Below are positions 41,701 to 53,632 of a stretch of 64,000 nt of DNA, in pieces. The notes below the pieces were generated by a model that was not told the origin of the DNA, did no database searches, and saw nothing but the letters and a program-made list of their open reading frames with translations. This DNA comes from Periplaneta americana (lineage: Eukaryota; Arthropoda; Insecta; Blattodea; Blattidae), in NCBI RefSeq assembly GCF_040183065.1, contig NC_091125.1, forward strand, positions 124,651,121-124,715,120, given 5' to 3'. How positions within the stretch are numbered: the first letter of the stretch is position 1; every line of letters starts with the position of its first letter. Made by a program: the position numbers and the translations under genes.

Positions 41701-44685
41701 AAGTAGATCTATTGTATTTTACGTGTTTATATAGTTAGGAACAAATGGTTTAGATTATATGAATGTGCTGCGGAATTTAAAATTACAACTTTAGTGTGAC
41801 ATATAGAAAAAAAGGTTGGAAAACGCTGCATTTGATCATAAATAGGTGAGTTGGAATACAAATTTACAAAATTTAGAAACAACATTAATTTAAGACCTAT
41901 TTTTATACAGTTAATTCGATTCCTTCTATATATATATATATATATATATATATGGAATTGGATAATCAGCTTAGCTTGAAAACACACATACTCCATAAAT
42001 ACTCATAAATTCATCTCAACCTGTAAATACACCCTTAAAATGGCATACTTCGCATACTTTAATTTCATATTCAGATATGAATTAATGTTCTGGACTAATT
42101 CGTCTGAAAAGAAAGATCTAATAATTATTAAATGTGTGCATTGAAGTCCATACTTCCCTTCATGAAGTTTTGTACTACTCAGAACATTCATAATTTGTAT
42201 ATATAAGACACATCAGATATCCATCTACCCACCCTTAGTCTCAGCTGCTATTGGAAAAAACCTCACTATTCTTATATTATAGTCTTCAATAGTCAATACA
42301 CTGCCTGATTATCTTAAGCTTTGAAAGACAAATGGAAAAAGTTTAGAAAAAAATAACAGAATTTCTCCGTATCAATACCTGCTATTCAATTTTTGAAATG
42401 TATATCTTGTAAATTAAATTAATGTAGGTCTACTTAAAACGCATTAACCATTTTGTGTCGTAATTTAAACAGCATAATTTTTTACTTGTTTCATCTATTC
42501 TCAATTCCACAATTCTGGTATTAAACGAAATGGAATGTAATTACATTTTACGTCTGAAGTATGTTCCATCTTAAAAGTTGGCAACACTGTTCGTTCGTGC
42601 AACTATTTATATTACTGCTATTACTTTATCGTAACTTACGATGTAAACTCTTGTTGTGATTTTTGTTTATTTGATGCTACACGATAGAAAACAGGAGTCA
42701 TGTCCTTAGATTTTATGAGTTGGTATTTGTGAGATCTTTGTTCATTCATTATGCCTATATTTTCCTATTTCTCGTGTTATAATATGCTTCTCATTGTAAC
42801 CTGGATATTACCATAATTAAAATCATGCCTTATTATATGAAACTGTAAACATAAGCTTAAATACAGTAAAAAGTTGTAAACAATTACTATAGAGTAAATA
42901 AAAATAGAACAATACCTTAATTCTCAGATGTACAGACACGAGCACCTCTACTCCGAACGTAAAATCTCTTCATTTCGACGACGATTAACTAATTCAAACA
43001 CAATAATCTCTTTCTTGAACATTGTAATGTTTTCGTTTGCTCACAGATTAGTACGTGAACAACCCCTTCAGAAAACTTAATGTTCATGTGAAATATAGCT
43101 CCGGAAAATTAAGAACAAATATCAATATAGTTCAGACTGAGATTTGAAGCGTTTTAAAGTAAATATCACTATTTCAACAAGAAAAAATTCAATAATCCGC
43201 TACCGATGCTGCACAGATCTATAACGTGAACACCTTTAACCCAAGAGAACAGGAACATACTGAGGTTGGAGTTTGAAGCAAACGACTGATACTTAGTGAC
43301 TCTGAAGGACACAGGGAAGTAACGTCCACACGTTGTTTCAAAAGTAAGATAGGCTTACTTATACTGTAAGAAGACTGATATTCTCGTTTCCTGCTCAATT
43401 TTTCAATTTAAAATGTGTACATTAGGCATTAAGAGATTTATACGCGTATTATTGAGCTGCCTGTTCTGTTTAAATCATTAGTCTCTTTCAATCATGAAAG
43501 AATAGAAATAGCTCTCTTACTCCCACAATAAGGTTCTTACTATAATCTATGGTGCACACAAAAATTTGATTCGAATGATTTATATACAAGTAAAATAACT
43601 TAAATTTATTAGAGATTGCCAGCTATTCCGTATCCTTTACCTTACCTGATAATTAATTATACTACTATATCAAATAGACAAAATTTTCACCAACCATAAA
43701 ACAAACCCCGCAGAGTTGATTGATAAATAAGTAGGATTTTTTGTTGTTGACAATAACTAAAGACTGGAGTGAAAATTTCGAAATTTTCCTCTGATACTGT
43801 TTGCAGTTTGCCATTGCTGGTGAAAGATTTTTTAACATAATGACTTAAATATCGTTTTTTTTAGAAATGCACCGCAAGATGTCTATATACAAATTGTATA
43901 ATCTTTAGCATAATAATCAGTGGATAAAATATCTCGTCAACTAAAATCATCTAAACTGCAAGGATTACCGCAACAACAGTTAGATATTTTTAGAATAACT
44001 CGTTACTACTCCAAATCAGCATCTGTTATTCTCTTCTACTGACATAATCTTTCACTATTTTGTTACCTTCTAATCTATAGGGACACATTATTTTTTCTTG
44101 AAATGAGGGTAATTATGTTAGGTATATTATTTTTAACATTGTGAAGGAATGACCAATATGAAACTGGTCACATTGTAGTTTGAGGGTTATAGGTAACAGA
44201 ATAAAGTTACAAATATTGCAATATTGAAACTACCTGCAAGGAAAGATTAAGAAATATACCTTTAGCATTCGCTTCATACGTATATGTAGACCGCTTGCGT
44301 TCTGCATATCTACAATGATGAATTTTTTATCTTATCAAAGAAATATATGCCCAAAACAAAAAAATATATTCACATATTGCTGTGGAGTGTAATGACCTTA
44401 CAAGAGTTTGGGATCAGGCTGAGAATACGGGAATATATTTGTATCTGTCGACCTTCTGTGAATGGAAGAAGAAAGGTACAGGGTAAAGGTCACAAAAATA
44501 AAAATTCGTAAGTAATGATGTCTATGATACAAGGTTACAGAATTTAAAATGTCGTCTAAAATGGAATGTGTCTCAGTATATCATTAGCATGAGATACAAT
44601 TTAATGTTTTATATTATTTTATCATATGACTCATTTTCTTCTCCTGCCTTCCTCGCGATCACGGAAAAGAAAACATCTGCTATAT
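41701..44685. other. Long unannotated A+T-rich region
   Basis: Almost 3 kb without transposon ends, tandem repeats (apart from a (TA)n run at 41929-41954) or recognisable coding sequence. One of the least repetitive parts of the window. Confidence 0.55.
41929..41954. repeat. (TA)n microsatellite
   Basis: About 13 TA units. Confidence 0.9.
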
Positions 44686-44997
44686 TACAAGGGCGATCCC
44701 AGAAGTAATGCACACTGCGCATGCGTTCCCATATCCACGGGTATGCGTGGTTGTTATTTATTGCGTTAATAGTGAGAGTTAATCCGAACGATTCTGTGCA
44801 AGATCAATTAAATTGCTTAAAAACTATTTTGTGTATAACCGATTGACATGTACGACAAAAATCAGTCAGGTCACGTTACGTTACTGTCCGAGAACATAGA
44901 TCATTCACTGAAATAGAAACTTTACGTAGACGTACGCCACCGGAAATTTATGAATTGCTTCGAGAGAAGTGTGTGGTGACTGTACAGTAGACAGACA

Positions 44998-45192
44998 GTA
45001 GTGCCACAGTCTAGTATTTAGTCACGAAGCTTGAGTTGTTGAGGGTACTAGGAACAATAGACTGTGCCGGTATTATTTCGCATTGTCTGTGATGAGGCAA
45101 TAGTAGCGATCCTAGTGGTTAGCAACTATCTATGGATGCATATTCCCTACGTATTGAGCTTCGTAACTGTATATACTAGACTGTGGTAGTAC
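44998..45192 (+). mobile_element. 181-bp MITE with 7-bp target duplication (copy 3), nested in mariner
   Basis: Element 45005-45185. Flanks GTAGTGC (44998-45004) and GTAGTAC (45186-45192) match at 6 of 7 bases. Ends CACAGTCTAG and CTAGACTGTG and the interior match the 38.5-kb copy. Confidence 0.88.
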
Positions 45193-45569
45193 CATCTTCC
45201 GATGATATGGATGTGTCTGTGAGGTCATACTGCTGCTGAAGACAATCAACGCACTGGAAGATTGAAATCATCACCAGTCTTCACTTCAGAGGTAATTGTT
45301 ATCAATGTTTTGGAAGAAGATAGACGGATGATATGTGCAGACATACCTCTTAGAAAATTGCGTCCAAAAATTCGCCAGAATCGACTACAGCTATTGGAGT
45401 CTGGTGAGCTGCTTCTCTACTATAATGCAAGACAGCAAATCGTCGAGTCAGTGAATGCAGTATGACCGATTACAATTAAGAAACACTCCCTGAGCGAGCC
45501 TACAGTTCGGACATGAATCCGCCTAAATTTGATCTTTTCCCGAAAATGAGAAATCCACTCCGGGGTCAA

Positions 45570-46279
45570 CTTTTTGCGGGCGCATACGAATTGAGCACAA
45601 TATACCTGAACAACCCCTATTTCTTATTCGAGTAGAGCACAAACAGTTTGAAACTTTTTCATTCGTGTTGAGCACGAAAAATTTGAAATCGTTAATTCGT
45701 TTTGAGCACAAACAATTTGACACATTCTTCTTCCCATTTTCTACAGACTTAAGACTGACAACATTGATTTTTCTGGTAATTTATGGTTAAAAATGTTAGT
45801 CAAAATTATTTTGCTGGTAAGGTTAAACATGTTGATCAAAACTAAATAATGTAAATGTATTAATTAAAAAGATTTGTAGTGATAGGCTGCTCGCTTTACA
45901 TAATCTAAAACGAGAAATTACTCCTGTCTTATATTTAATAATGCATCTGTCAAAATATCTCGTTTTTTATGTTTCGTCGAGCGGATTTCTTTTGGCGATT
46001 GCAGTTTCTTATGTTATTATATGTCTCTGTATGTATTCCTTTTAGAACCAAAATGAAATAATGCATATATGTTTGGATGTGGGCTGGTAAAACTATTATT
46101 GAATTTAGATTGAAATGTACTCTAGGTCTGTGGAATGGGGGAATGTAGGCACTCTACGCATTTGTGCTCTTCTCGTAGAATCGTTTCTACTGTTGTTTGT
46201 GCTCAACTAGAATGGCATCGATATAAGCGCAAATAGTGATTTCTGACCATAGTGCTCAACACGTATCTATCCTTTTTGC
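45570..46279. mobile_element. Non-autonomous hAT-like element nested in mariner
   Basis: CTTTTTGC occurs at 45570-45577 and 46272-46279, flanking a 694-bp element (45578-46271). Inverted subterminal block: ATACGAATTGAGCAC at the left against the complement of GTGCTCAACACGTAT at the right. The motif TTGAGCAC recurs several times inside both ends (e.g. 45645-45720, 46195-46262). The mariner frame resumes directly after one copy of the duplication, which confirms the insertion boundaries. No transposase seen. Confidence 0.82.
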
Positions 46280-46654
46280 AATGGTAAATGATCTGAATAC
46301 AACAGTGACCCAACGCATTCGAGACCTAACTTTAAAGTAGAATTAAGCGGCACCCAAAAGCTGCCGCAACGTTGGGAAACAGTTATAACTAGACAGTGGA
46401 TGCGGGATGACTTATCGTTGAATGTAGGTGCACATTTACTATATGTTCCATTTTTTTCATTCAGACCATTGGCTCAACAGGTTTTAAACGTAAACAGACG
46501 ACGTCAACATGCTACTGTATCTCCGTACAGTCAGAAGGAAAAGAAAAATGAAGTACTTAGCACATACCTCGTCATCATTTATGGAATTACTAGCGTTGCA
46601 GTAAACGACTATTCGTAAGTTGTCGAAGCTGAATGGTCTTCGCCTATCGCTTAA

Positions 46655-46915
46655 ATAGTTTTTTTATTGAGTTATTTTACGACGCTGTATCAACATCTAG
46701 GTTATTTAGAGTCTGAATGATACGAAGGTGATAATGCCAGTGAAATGTGTCCCGGGGTCCAGCACCGAAAGTTACCCAGCATTTTCTCGTATTGCGTTGA
46801 GGGAAAACCCCGAAAAAACCTCAACCAGATAACTTGCCCCGACCGGGATTCGAACCCGGGCCACCTGGTTTCGCGGCCAGACGCGCTGACCGTTACTCCA
46901 CAGGTGTGGACTAAA
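46655..46915 (-). mobile_element. tRNA-derived SINE (family S1) nested in the hAT
   Basis: Minus-strand copy with a well-preserved tRNA-like head (B box GGTTCGAATCCC complement at 46849-46862, A box complement CCGTTACTCCAC at 46891-46902). TAAATAGTTTTT at the left and TAAACAGTTTTT at the right form a 12-base duplication with one mismatch. It is the youngest insertion in this nest. Confidence 0.88.
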
Positions 46916-47053
46916 CAGTTTTTGTATCGAGATAATTTCTGAAGAAAACCTCTAAAATGGGGATCACTTAATTTCTTTGGAGAAATATTTGCACTGAGCA
47001 TCATGTTGCACATGTCTTTGCAAAACGTTTCCCGCACAACTAAATTATGATGA

Positions 47054-47272
47054 TTATGATGATGTAGATGGTTCCTCAGATTTCATTTCAACGTATTTCC
47101 TGTGTGATGTACTGTTGCAATGTTTCTCTATAGCCTGAGTTGTTCTGGTTTTTATTTCAATTTTACATACATTACACACGATATTGCCTTCGGAAATACA
47201 TAAAATGTCACTTCCATATTTCTTAATTGCACTTCGTATCTCTGAGCGAATTGAACGTTTTACCTTCGACAT
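47054..47272 (-). CDS. 72-aa BED/C2H2-like zinc-finger protein encoded by the hAT
   Basis: Starts with ATG about 200 bases inside the right hAT end and terminates at 47054. Residues ~33-59 read CNVCKIEIKTRTTQAIEKHC followed by NSTSH, i.e. C-x2-C...H-x5-H, the BED-type DNA-binding finger at the N-terminus of many hAT transposases (also found in domesticated CGGBP1-like proteins). A basic segment precedes it (KVKRSIRSEIRSAIKKYG). The catalytic domain is absent. It may be a truncated relic or, less likely, a free DNA-binding protein. The frame is intact, with no internal stop. Confidence 0.55.
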   Translation of the reverse strand: MSKVKRSIRSEIRSAIKKYGSDILCISEGNIVCNVCKIEIKTRTTQAIEKHCNSTSHRKYVEMKSEEPSTSS

Positions 47273-47587
47273 TATGAATGAATCAGCACTACACTATTTA
47301 ACGCGTACTAAATACTTGAGCAGGATAACACAACTGCACACATTAGGTTGCAATATTACTATGAACGCTGATGTACTCGTCAAGTACACAAAAGAAGGAC
47401 GACGCGGCACGTGCCATATACTCCGATACGAAACAACTTCACTTTTCCTTAAGTCATCCCGCATACACTATCTAGTTATAACACTTCAAGGGGACTATTT
47501 TGAATGATCGTGATGTAAGTGAATTGAAAAAATAAAATTCATGTCAAATGGAGTAAGTTTGTGCATTACTTCTGGTATTACCGTCTA

Positions 47588-48400
47588 TAACAAATTAGTT
47601 GCTGTAAGATAAAGGCAATTGGTGTCAGGTGTTACAATCAACAAGGGAGTAGTTAAGAAAGAGATAACGAAAGTCACACAAAAAGTCTAGGATAGTTTGA
47701 TAATGTTATCATCTTTTAGATTTTTACAACTTTGCAGGTTTTAAATGCATTTCAAAGTTATTATGTGATAACAAGTGTCCCTAACTCTAACACGATAGAA
47801 ATTGCTTTGTTGCTGAATATTTTCATTCCATTTATGTGACTTTCGTTATTCTTCCTTTCTATGCGATAGAAGAAAATTATTCCAAATAAGAATTATTAAC
47901 AAGCGATAGGGAGACTGATTATTTTTCATTGATTTACATACATAACTAAGCGTAATGTCTTTACAAGAAGCAATCATTCTACCTCGGCACACAAGTTCCA
48001 TTTAAACACTACAGAGACAGTACAATATCATCATTTCATATTATAATAGGACCCATTATAACAATATCTTTATACACACTTATTAATTAGTACTTCACTT
48101 ATATGCAAAGCAGTAGCGCAGTCTACAGCGATATTTGGTTTATCTTTCAGATTGTAAAATATGATATGTTTTTTCTTTGTTACAGATATGATTATTATAA
48201 ATCATTTTTTGCATCTCATTCATTTATGTTTCGTAATTCCGTCAGTAAGTAGTGACGTAATTGTTAACTTTGTATCTTTATTTCTGTAATTGATATACCG
48301 CGGATGTTTGTATAAAATGAAATTGAGTTGTGAATTGAATTATAATGGAAGATATTTTCAGTACGTAACTGCTTTCTCACACTATGGATATAAATTTTTA
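47588..48400. other. Unannotated sequence
   Basis: Nothing recognised. Confidence 0.5.
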
Positions 48401-49163
48401 TACAGGGTGTTAAAAATAACGTTTACAACGTTTCAGGGATGATAGAGGAGGTAAAAACGAACAACTTTAGCAGATGCGCCGTTTTGCCGCTAGATGGCCT
48501 GAAGGAATAGATGACTTGACTTCCGTCACAACATACACTGGTTAGTTTTGTTTGTGCACGACCACCTTGTAGGGCCTTTACTGTTGCCTAACAGTCTCCA
48601 TGGTGATAATTATTTTGTTTTCAACGCGACGTCCTACCAAAACTTTTAGAAAATATCCCATTCAACATCAGAGAACGAATATGGTTTCAGCATGACGGTC
48701 CCCCTCCACACTTTGATCGTCGTATCAGGAACCACCTAAATGCTACATTCCCCGATCGCTGGATTGGCAGGGGTGGGCCGGTACCGTGGCCACCTCGATC
48801 ACCGGACCTACCCCCACTGGATTTCTTTTTGTGGGGAGACGTGAAATGTTTTGTGTATGAGACACCGATCGATACGGCAAAAGACTTAGTTGCTCGCGTT
48901 GTTGAAGCTGCACATGTTATTAGAGACAATGTTGGCCTTTTTGAACGTTGCAGACACTCCAGTTTGTGCAATGCCTTCAATGAACGGCAGTTTGAACACC
49001 ACATCTAAAACGACAATTGCTCTTGTTCTTTATGGATTATACTAACACTTACGTACACAATAAACGGCGCATCTGCCAAAGTTTTGTCACTTACAAAAGA
49101 AATTTCTTTTTACCTCTTTTATTACCCTTGAAACGTTGTAAACGTTATTTTTAACACCCTGTA
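48401..49163 (+). mobile_element. Tc1/mariner-type element with long inverted ends and partial transposase
   Basis: Element 48403-49161 (759 bp) with TA flanks. Ends start CAGGGTGTTAAAAATAACGT and match for ~55 bases with few differences. Plus-strand frame 48640-49007 encodes the C-terminal half of a DDE/D transposase: IRERIWFQHDGPPPHF (second aspartate), RWIGRGGPVPWPPRSPDLPP and LDFFLWGDVK (third aspartate), ending FNERQFEHHI. The two aspartates are 36 residues apart. The N-terminal helix-turn-helix and first aspartate are missing, so the element is an internal-deletion derivative. Confidence 0.9.
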
Positions 49164-49272
49164 TAAAATTAGTAATAGAGAAGTATGAACAAATTTATGT
49201 AACATTTGTAGATATTGTAAAATATATGATATGAAAAAAGTTTATATAAATTGAAAATTGATGTAAATTAAG
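49164..49272. other. A+T-rich spacer
   Basis: Nothing recognised. Confidence 0.4.
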
Positions 49273-49460
49273 TATTTATTTATTATGTAATATTTCAGTC
49301 TACAACTGATCAACTTATTATGAGATAAAGAAGATGATTTTATAATAGATCGAAAATATTTGTGGAAACACTATGTATGATGAAATGATAGAATTTTAAT
49401 TCTCCATTTCATAATAAGTTCATCAGTTGTAGACTGAAATATTACATAATAAATAAATAT
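49273..49460. repeat. Fold-back inverted repeat (53-bp arms)
   Basis: TATTTATTTATTATGTAATA and on (49273-49325) pairs with 49406-49460 with about two mismatches, separated by an 80-base loop. Probably a small MITE; no clear target duplication. Confidence 0.8.
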
Positions 49461-51155
49461 TCTTTCAAATCAATTCAACTTATTTGGAACTAAATATCAG
49501 ATATGACCTTCAAAATTCATCCTGATTAACATTTTATTTATACGTTGCGTAATGAAAATGATCTGACAATAGTTTCATAGTAATGTCAAGATTATATTGT
49601 GAACTTCACATCAGAATTCCTATCTTGAGAAACAGTTATGCTCTTATGAATCGGTTTTCTATTACAGATATGGTTATTCGATATAGATTTTTTGTCGTTC
49701 ATTCATTTACTTCTCTCTAATATTGTCAAAATGCATGGAAGGTTTTGAGATTGTGCTAAAAACAAGAATAAAATAATGTTTAAGTTGCCCTTGCTATAAC
49801 TTATAGGATATAAAACTGAAAAGTTTTTCACACTAAATTAAGTTATCAATTCAGAAATTGAGCATAAAATTTAAATTTTCTGAACATATTTCCACTGAAA
49901 CTGTTTGTGAATTTTATTATATAGAAAATACAACCATATTAATAAATATCATACATGTTACTGATCAACATATTTTTATGTAATGTATCACATATTTATG
50001 GCAAAACAATATCATTGACAGATAACTGTTATCAAATAATAATACAGGTATAATTATGTACCACATATGTTTTAGGCGTTTCCGTGAATGTGTTCAGAAG
50101 TAGCCTTTTGGGTAGTTCACTGTGTCCTAAATCTTAACATTTTCAGGGCACGGTAGCATACGCAAAAATCTACTTCTGAAAATACAAGTATGTCATGATA
50201 TGTGTGACATTAGCATTTGACCATCACAGTATCGGTTATATACCTTAAGAAACAAATTTATTATGTTGCAAAATATGATATGTAATTCATGTTGTAGGTA
50301 TTTGAAATGTTAATGTACCTATATAATTTTATATATTTTACCATTCACAGTTTTCTTATAAAGCCAATAAGAATTTAATTATTTTAGAATTTGTTGTAAC
50401 AGAACTGGTTATTACCTTTGAATATCTTAGAATATTTTATGTACATAATCAAAATTGTGATTAGGTTATAAATTGAAATCGAACGAAACATAGCTTCGTA
50501 TTTAGTGTATTTCTTGAATATTTTTTTCTTAGTACAGTACTAGTAATAGCTGCAGAATGAAGCACATGGTTTCGTCATGAAAATTCAATGCAAATATATA
50601 CCGTATTCGAAATAAAATGTAATATTATACAATTTTATGGGCTTATATACAATTAAAATGCATTTAATATAAGGTAGTGGAAAAGTAATTGCATAAAATG
50701 TTGAACAAAATGCAAAATTGTAAATAGTTATTCTGTGTCATAATTTGATTATTCAGCAAAAGAAGTTTCAGAGCTGTTCCTCCGCAGATTAGACACATGA
50801 CATTTCGAATCAATGTAAAATTTAGCGACTGTCAGACATAAGTTAAAACTTGTTCATAAAAATATATATAGACAGACAATGAAATGAAAAATTACTGAAG
50901 ATTTATACATATCAGCAGTTTCCAAATTTAGTTGAAATGTTTATGTGTATTATATTTTCCTCACAATATTAAACAGAAATATACAGACTACTGCTCTAAA
51001 ATGAAACATAAATACAGTACGTCTTAAAAATAGACTGATAGATTATTTGTGGTAGTAGCCCCAGAGTAGAGAAATGAGTCAGTGAAAAGCCCACAGTCCC
51101 ATTTTAAATAGTTTTGAAGTTATAACTATTTGAATTTGTTAAAGTCTAGTTTCTA
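49461..51155. other. Unannotated A+T-rich region
   Basis: About 1.7 kb, no element ends, repeats or coding sequence recognised. Confidence 0.5.
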
Positions 51156-51161
51156 TAGTGA

Positions 51162-51209
<48 letters not shown>

Positions 51210-51455
51210 GAGAAAGAGAGAAAGAAAGAGAGAAAGAGAGAAAGAAAGAAAGGAGAGAAAAAGAGAAAGAAAGAAAGACAGAGAAAAAGAAAGAAAGAAA
51301 GAAAGAAAGAAAGAGAGAAAAAAGAGAGAATGAAAGAAAGAAAGAATGAAAGAATGAATGAATGAAAGAATGAAAGAAAGAAAGAAAGAAAGAAAGAATG
51401 AAAGAAAGAAAGAAAGAAGGACTGAAAGAAAGAAAGAAAGAAAGAAAGAATGAAT
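51156..51455. repeat. (GAAA)n microsatellite, left part
   Basis: AAAG/AAGA tetranucleotide array with GAGA and AATG variants. The Lys/Glu-rich ORFs in it are compositional. Confidence 0.95.
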
Positions 51456-51712
51456 TTTATTTTAGTAGGTTATTTTACGACGCTTTATCAACATCTAAGG
51501 TTATTTAGCGTCTGAATGAGATGAAGGTGATAATGCCGGTGAAATGAGTCCGGGGTCCAACACCGAAAGTTACCCAGCATTTGCTCATATTGGGTTGAGG
51601 GAAAACCCCGGAAAAAACCTCAACCAGGTAACTTGCCCCGACCGGGAATCGAACCCGGGCCACCTGGTTTCGTAGCCAGACGCGCTGACCGTTACTCCAC
51701 AGGTGTGGACAG
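51456..51712 (-). mobile_element. tRNA-derived SINE (family S1) inside (GAAA)n
   Basis: Minus-strand, well-preserved copy: B-box complement GGGAATCGAACCC, A-box complement CCGTTACTCCACAGGTG, body identical in layout to those at 24.7 and 46.7 kb. AGAAAGAATGAA lies on both sides and may be its target duplication, though the surrounding microsatellite makes this uncertain. Confidence 0.88.
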
Positions 51713-51818
51713 AAAGAATGAAAGAAACAATGAAAGAAAGAATGAAGAAATGAAAGAAAGAAAGAAAGAGTGAGAGAAAGAGGGAAAGAAAGAGAGAAAG
51801 AATGAAAGAATAAAGAAA

Positions 51819-51884
<66 letters not shown>

Positions 51885-51896
51885 GAGAAAGAAAGG
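51713..51896. repeat. (GAAA)n microsatellite, right part
   Basis: The same array resumes after the SINE. Confidence 0.95.
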
Positions 51897-53630
51897 GGTT
51901 TGTGATCTTTATAGTAAGTACATTCTCGATGTCTCGTTTCTTTTTGCTCAATGAATTCCACTTTTGTAATAAATTAAATTATGCAAACTCCGTCTCACTG
52001 AGTGACTAGGCAGTGTCTGGAAAACTGTTCTGATTCCGCGATAAGTTAGAATAGTTAGATGTTCAAACAGTTATTTCCAGTTAATAAACAAATATCCAAT
52101 ATGTATGTTGTACACCAACGTACGGCATAAACACTGCATCGTACATTCTGTCTCGGACAGGACAGATTTGTCTCGGATCGTCCTACATATCGGTGACTAC
52201 AAGCATTCTTATGAGACTGTAGCATACTGCATCGGACAAAATAATGTGTAATCACTAAAGATAGGAATTCGTACCAAAACGTAGATTTCAGATTGTGTGC
52301 GGACCATATGCATATATACCATGCTTTACTACCGAACCAATAATTTGTTTGTTAAAAGAAGAACAGTTGTAATTATCTCATTTATTGGTAATTTTTCCAT
52401 GTATTCATGGTTTTTCTCAGCGTATGGCAGTCACTCATTTTCATTGTCGAGTGATCTTGACACTTACACAGCCACTGCATTTTTAGTCTTCTTAATTTAT
52501 CACATTCCATTCACCCATGTATTTATAGGTCTCGTATTTTTGCTTTTTGCTTTGCACGCATTTTATAATTCTTATTTCGAAACTAATTTATTAACAATGT
52601 ATAGATATTTTTTTCATTTCAAATCACATTTTTGTACCTCAATTCCAATCACTTCAAAGAATAAAATATCGCATATTGATAAGCGGGTATTCCTATGGAA
52701 TTCGTTCTTGTGGTCTATTTTTTAAGATTATGGACGATGGAAACCTGATTCAAAAGCACACCAAAACTTTCCATGAAAGGCTAAATGTTTGATAAATAAT
52801 TTGGTGTTACAGCACAATAGGTTGAAAGTTATAACTTGCAATTTTAGATATTTTTGTATACACAATTGTTATTTACATTTTGATAACTTTTAGAAACTGC
52901 TGACATATTTGTGTTAGATCAAGTGACTGAATTTTGGACACTTCTTTAATGTTAAATTTCGTCTATTTATTAAATAAATTACTGAAATATCACATTGTAA
53001 TAGATTTCAAAATTTGTACCTGGAAGCCCTCGAAACATGAATTATGCATTGATATTTAAATTTACGTAATATAAATTATAATTTTGATGTTTTATGTAAG
53101 ATTGAAACATATTATACATGTCTGTATGTTATGTTTATTTTTCACTTGATCTTCATTTAAACACTACCGGTATATAAAATATTCAGTTTTATCCTTATCT
53201 GGAATCTGTGAAGGAAACAGTCTCATTGCTATCGTGTAAATATGAAATATATCTACATAAATAAATTTCAATATCATTATTTAAAATTCAAAGTTATACT
53301 GTGTGACTAAATTTGTTCTCAAACTTTATAGAATAGAAGTGATATGTCTTTTCGTACATAATTTGGAGTGTGTAAGTTATGTAAAATTAAAATTTCCCAA
53401 ATAATATTATGATATTTTAAGTACTCTATAAGTTACTATCTTCCAAATTCAGATTCGACACATATTTGGAGAATTTCCTTGTATAATTTTTAAAAAACCT
53501 ATCGTTTCCTCATATTTTATTCATTCGACGCTAAATATTTCTTTCAAGTTGCTTTATTTTGAAATTTTATGTCATTTTAATTTATTTATTGATGCATTTC
53601 AATTAATGATTATATTAAATTGTTTTTTCA
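51897..53630. other. Unannotated A+T-rich region
   Basis: No element ends or tandem repeats recognised. The one ORF of note is listed separately. Confidence 0.5.
52297..52725 (+). CDS. Unrecognised 142-aa hydrophobic ORF
   Basis: Not recognised. It is rich in Phe, Tyr and Ile with possible membrane-spanning stretches (AFLVFLIYHIPFTHVFIGLV, VVIISFIGNFSMYSWFFSAY). Long for this A+T-rich stretch, but such composition arises easily from random A+T-rich DNA, and no promoter, splice or homology evidence is available. Confidence 0.15.
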   Translation: MRTICIYTMLYYRTNNLFVKRRTVVIISFIGNFSMYSWFFSAYGSHSFSLSSDLDTYTATAFLVFLIYHIPFTHVFIGLVFLLFALHAFYNSYFETNLLTMYRYFFHFKSHFCTSIPITSKNKISHIDKRVFLWNSFLWSIF

Positions 53631-53632
53631 TA

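Larger units (their letters stand above)
46382..47482 (-). mobile_element. hAT element with BED-type zinc-finger ORF, nested in mariner
   Basis: GTTATAAC at 46382-46389 and 47475-47482 flanks 46390-47474 (1,085 bp). Inverted ends TAGACAGTGGATGCGGGATG and its partner match at 23 of 25 bases. It carries a 72-codon minus-strand ORF with a BED/C2H2-like finger, and a later SINE (46660-46911). Without the SINE the element is ~830 bp, too short for a full transposase (~600 residues), so it is an internally deleted hAT. Confidence 0.9.
44686..47587 (+). mobile_element. Degenerate mariner broken by three nested insertions
   Basis: TA flanks the element at 44686-44687 and 47586-47587. Inverted ends share CCAGAAGTAATGCACA (left CAAGGGCGATCCCAGAAGT...; right complement of ...TTCTGGTATTACC). 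Plus-strand transposase remnants lie in order: ALRR-like N-terminal sequence with GDCTVD, then TSEVI...LEEDRRM (45281 on), then AYSSDMNPPKFDLFPKMRNP around the third catalytic aspartate (45500-45560), then VNDLNTTVTQRIRDL (46283 on), and the end VITLQGDYFE with stop at 47507. Three insertions with their own target duplications interrupt it. Removing them leaves about 0.9 kb, less than the usual ~1.3 kb, so internal deletions also occurred. Confidence 0.88.

Noticed and set aside
47184..47507. 107-codon plus-strand ORF ending VITLQGDYFE
   Set aside because: Only its last codons belong to a gene (the mariner end); the rest is hAT sequence read antisense.
51130..51961. Lys/Glu-rich and Phe/Leu/Ser-rich ORFs
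   Set aside because: Both strands of a (GAAA)n microsatellite interrupted by a SINE.
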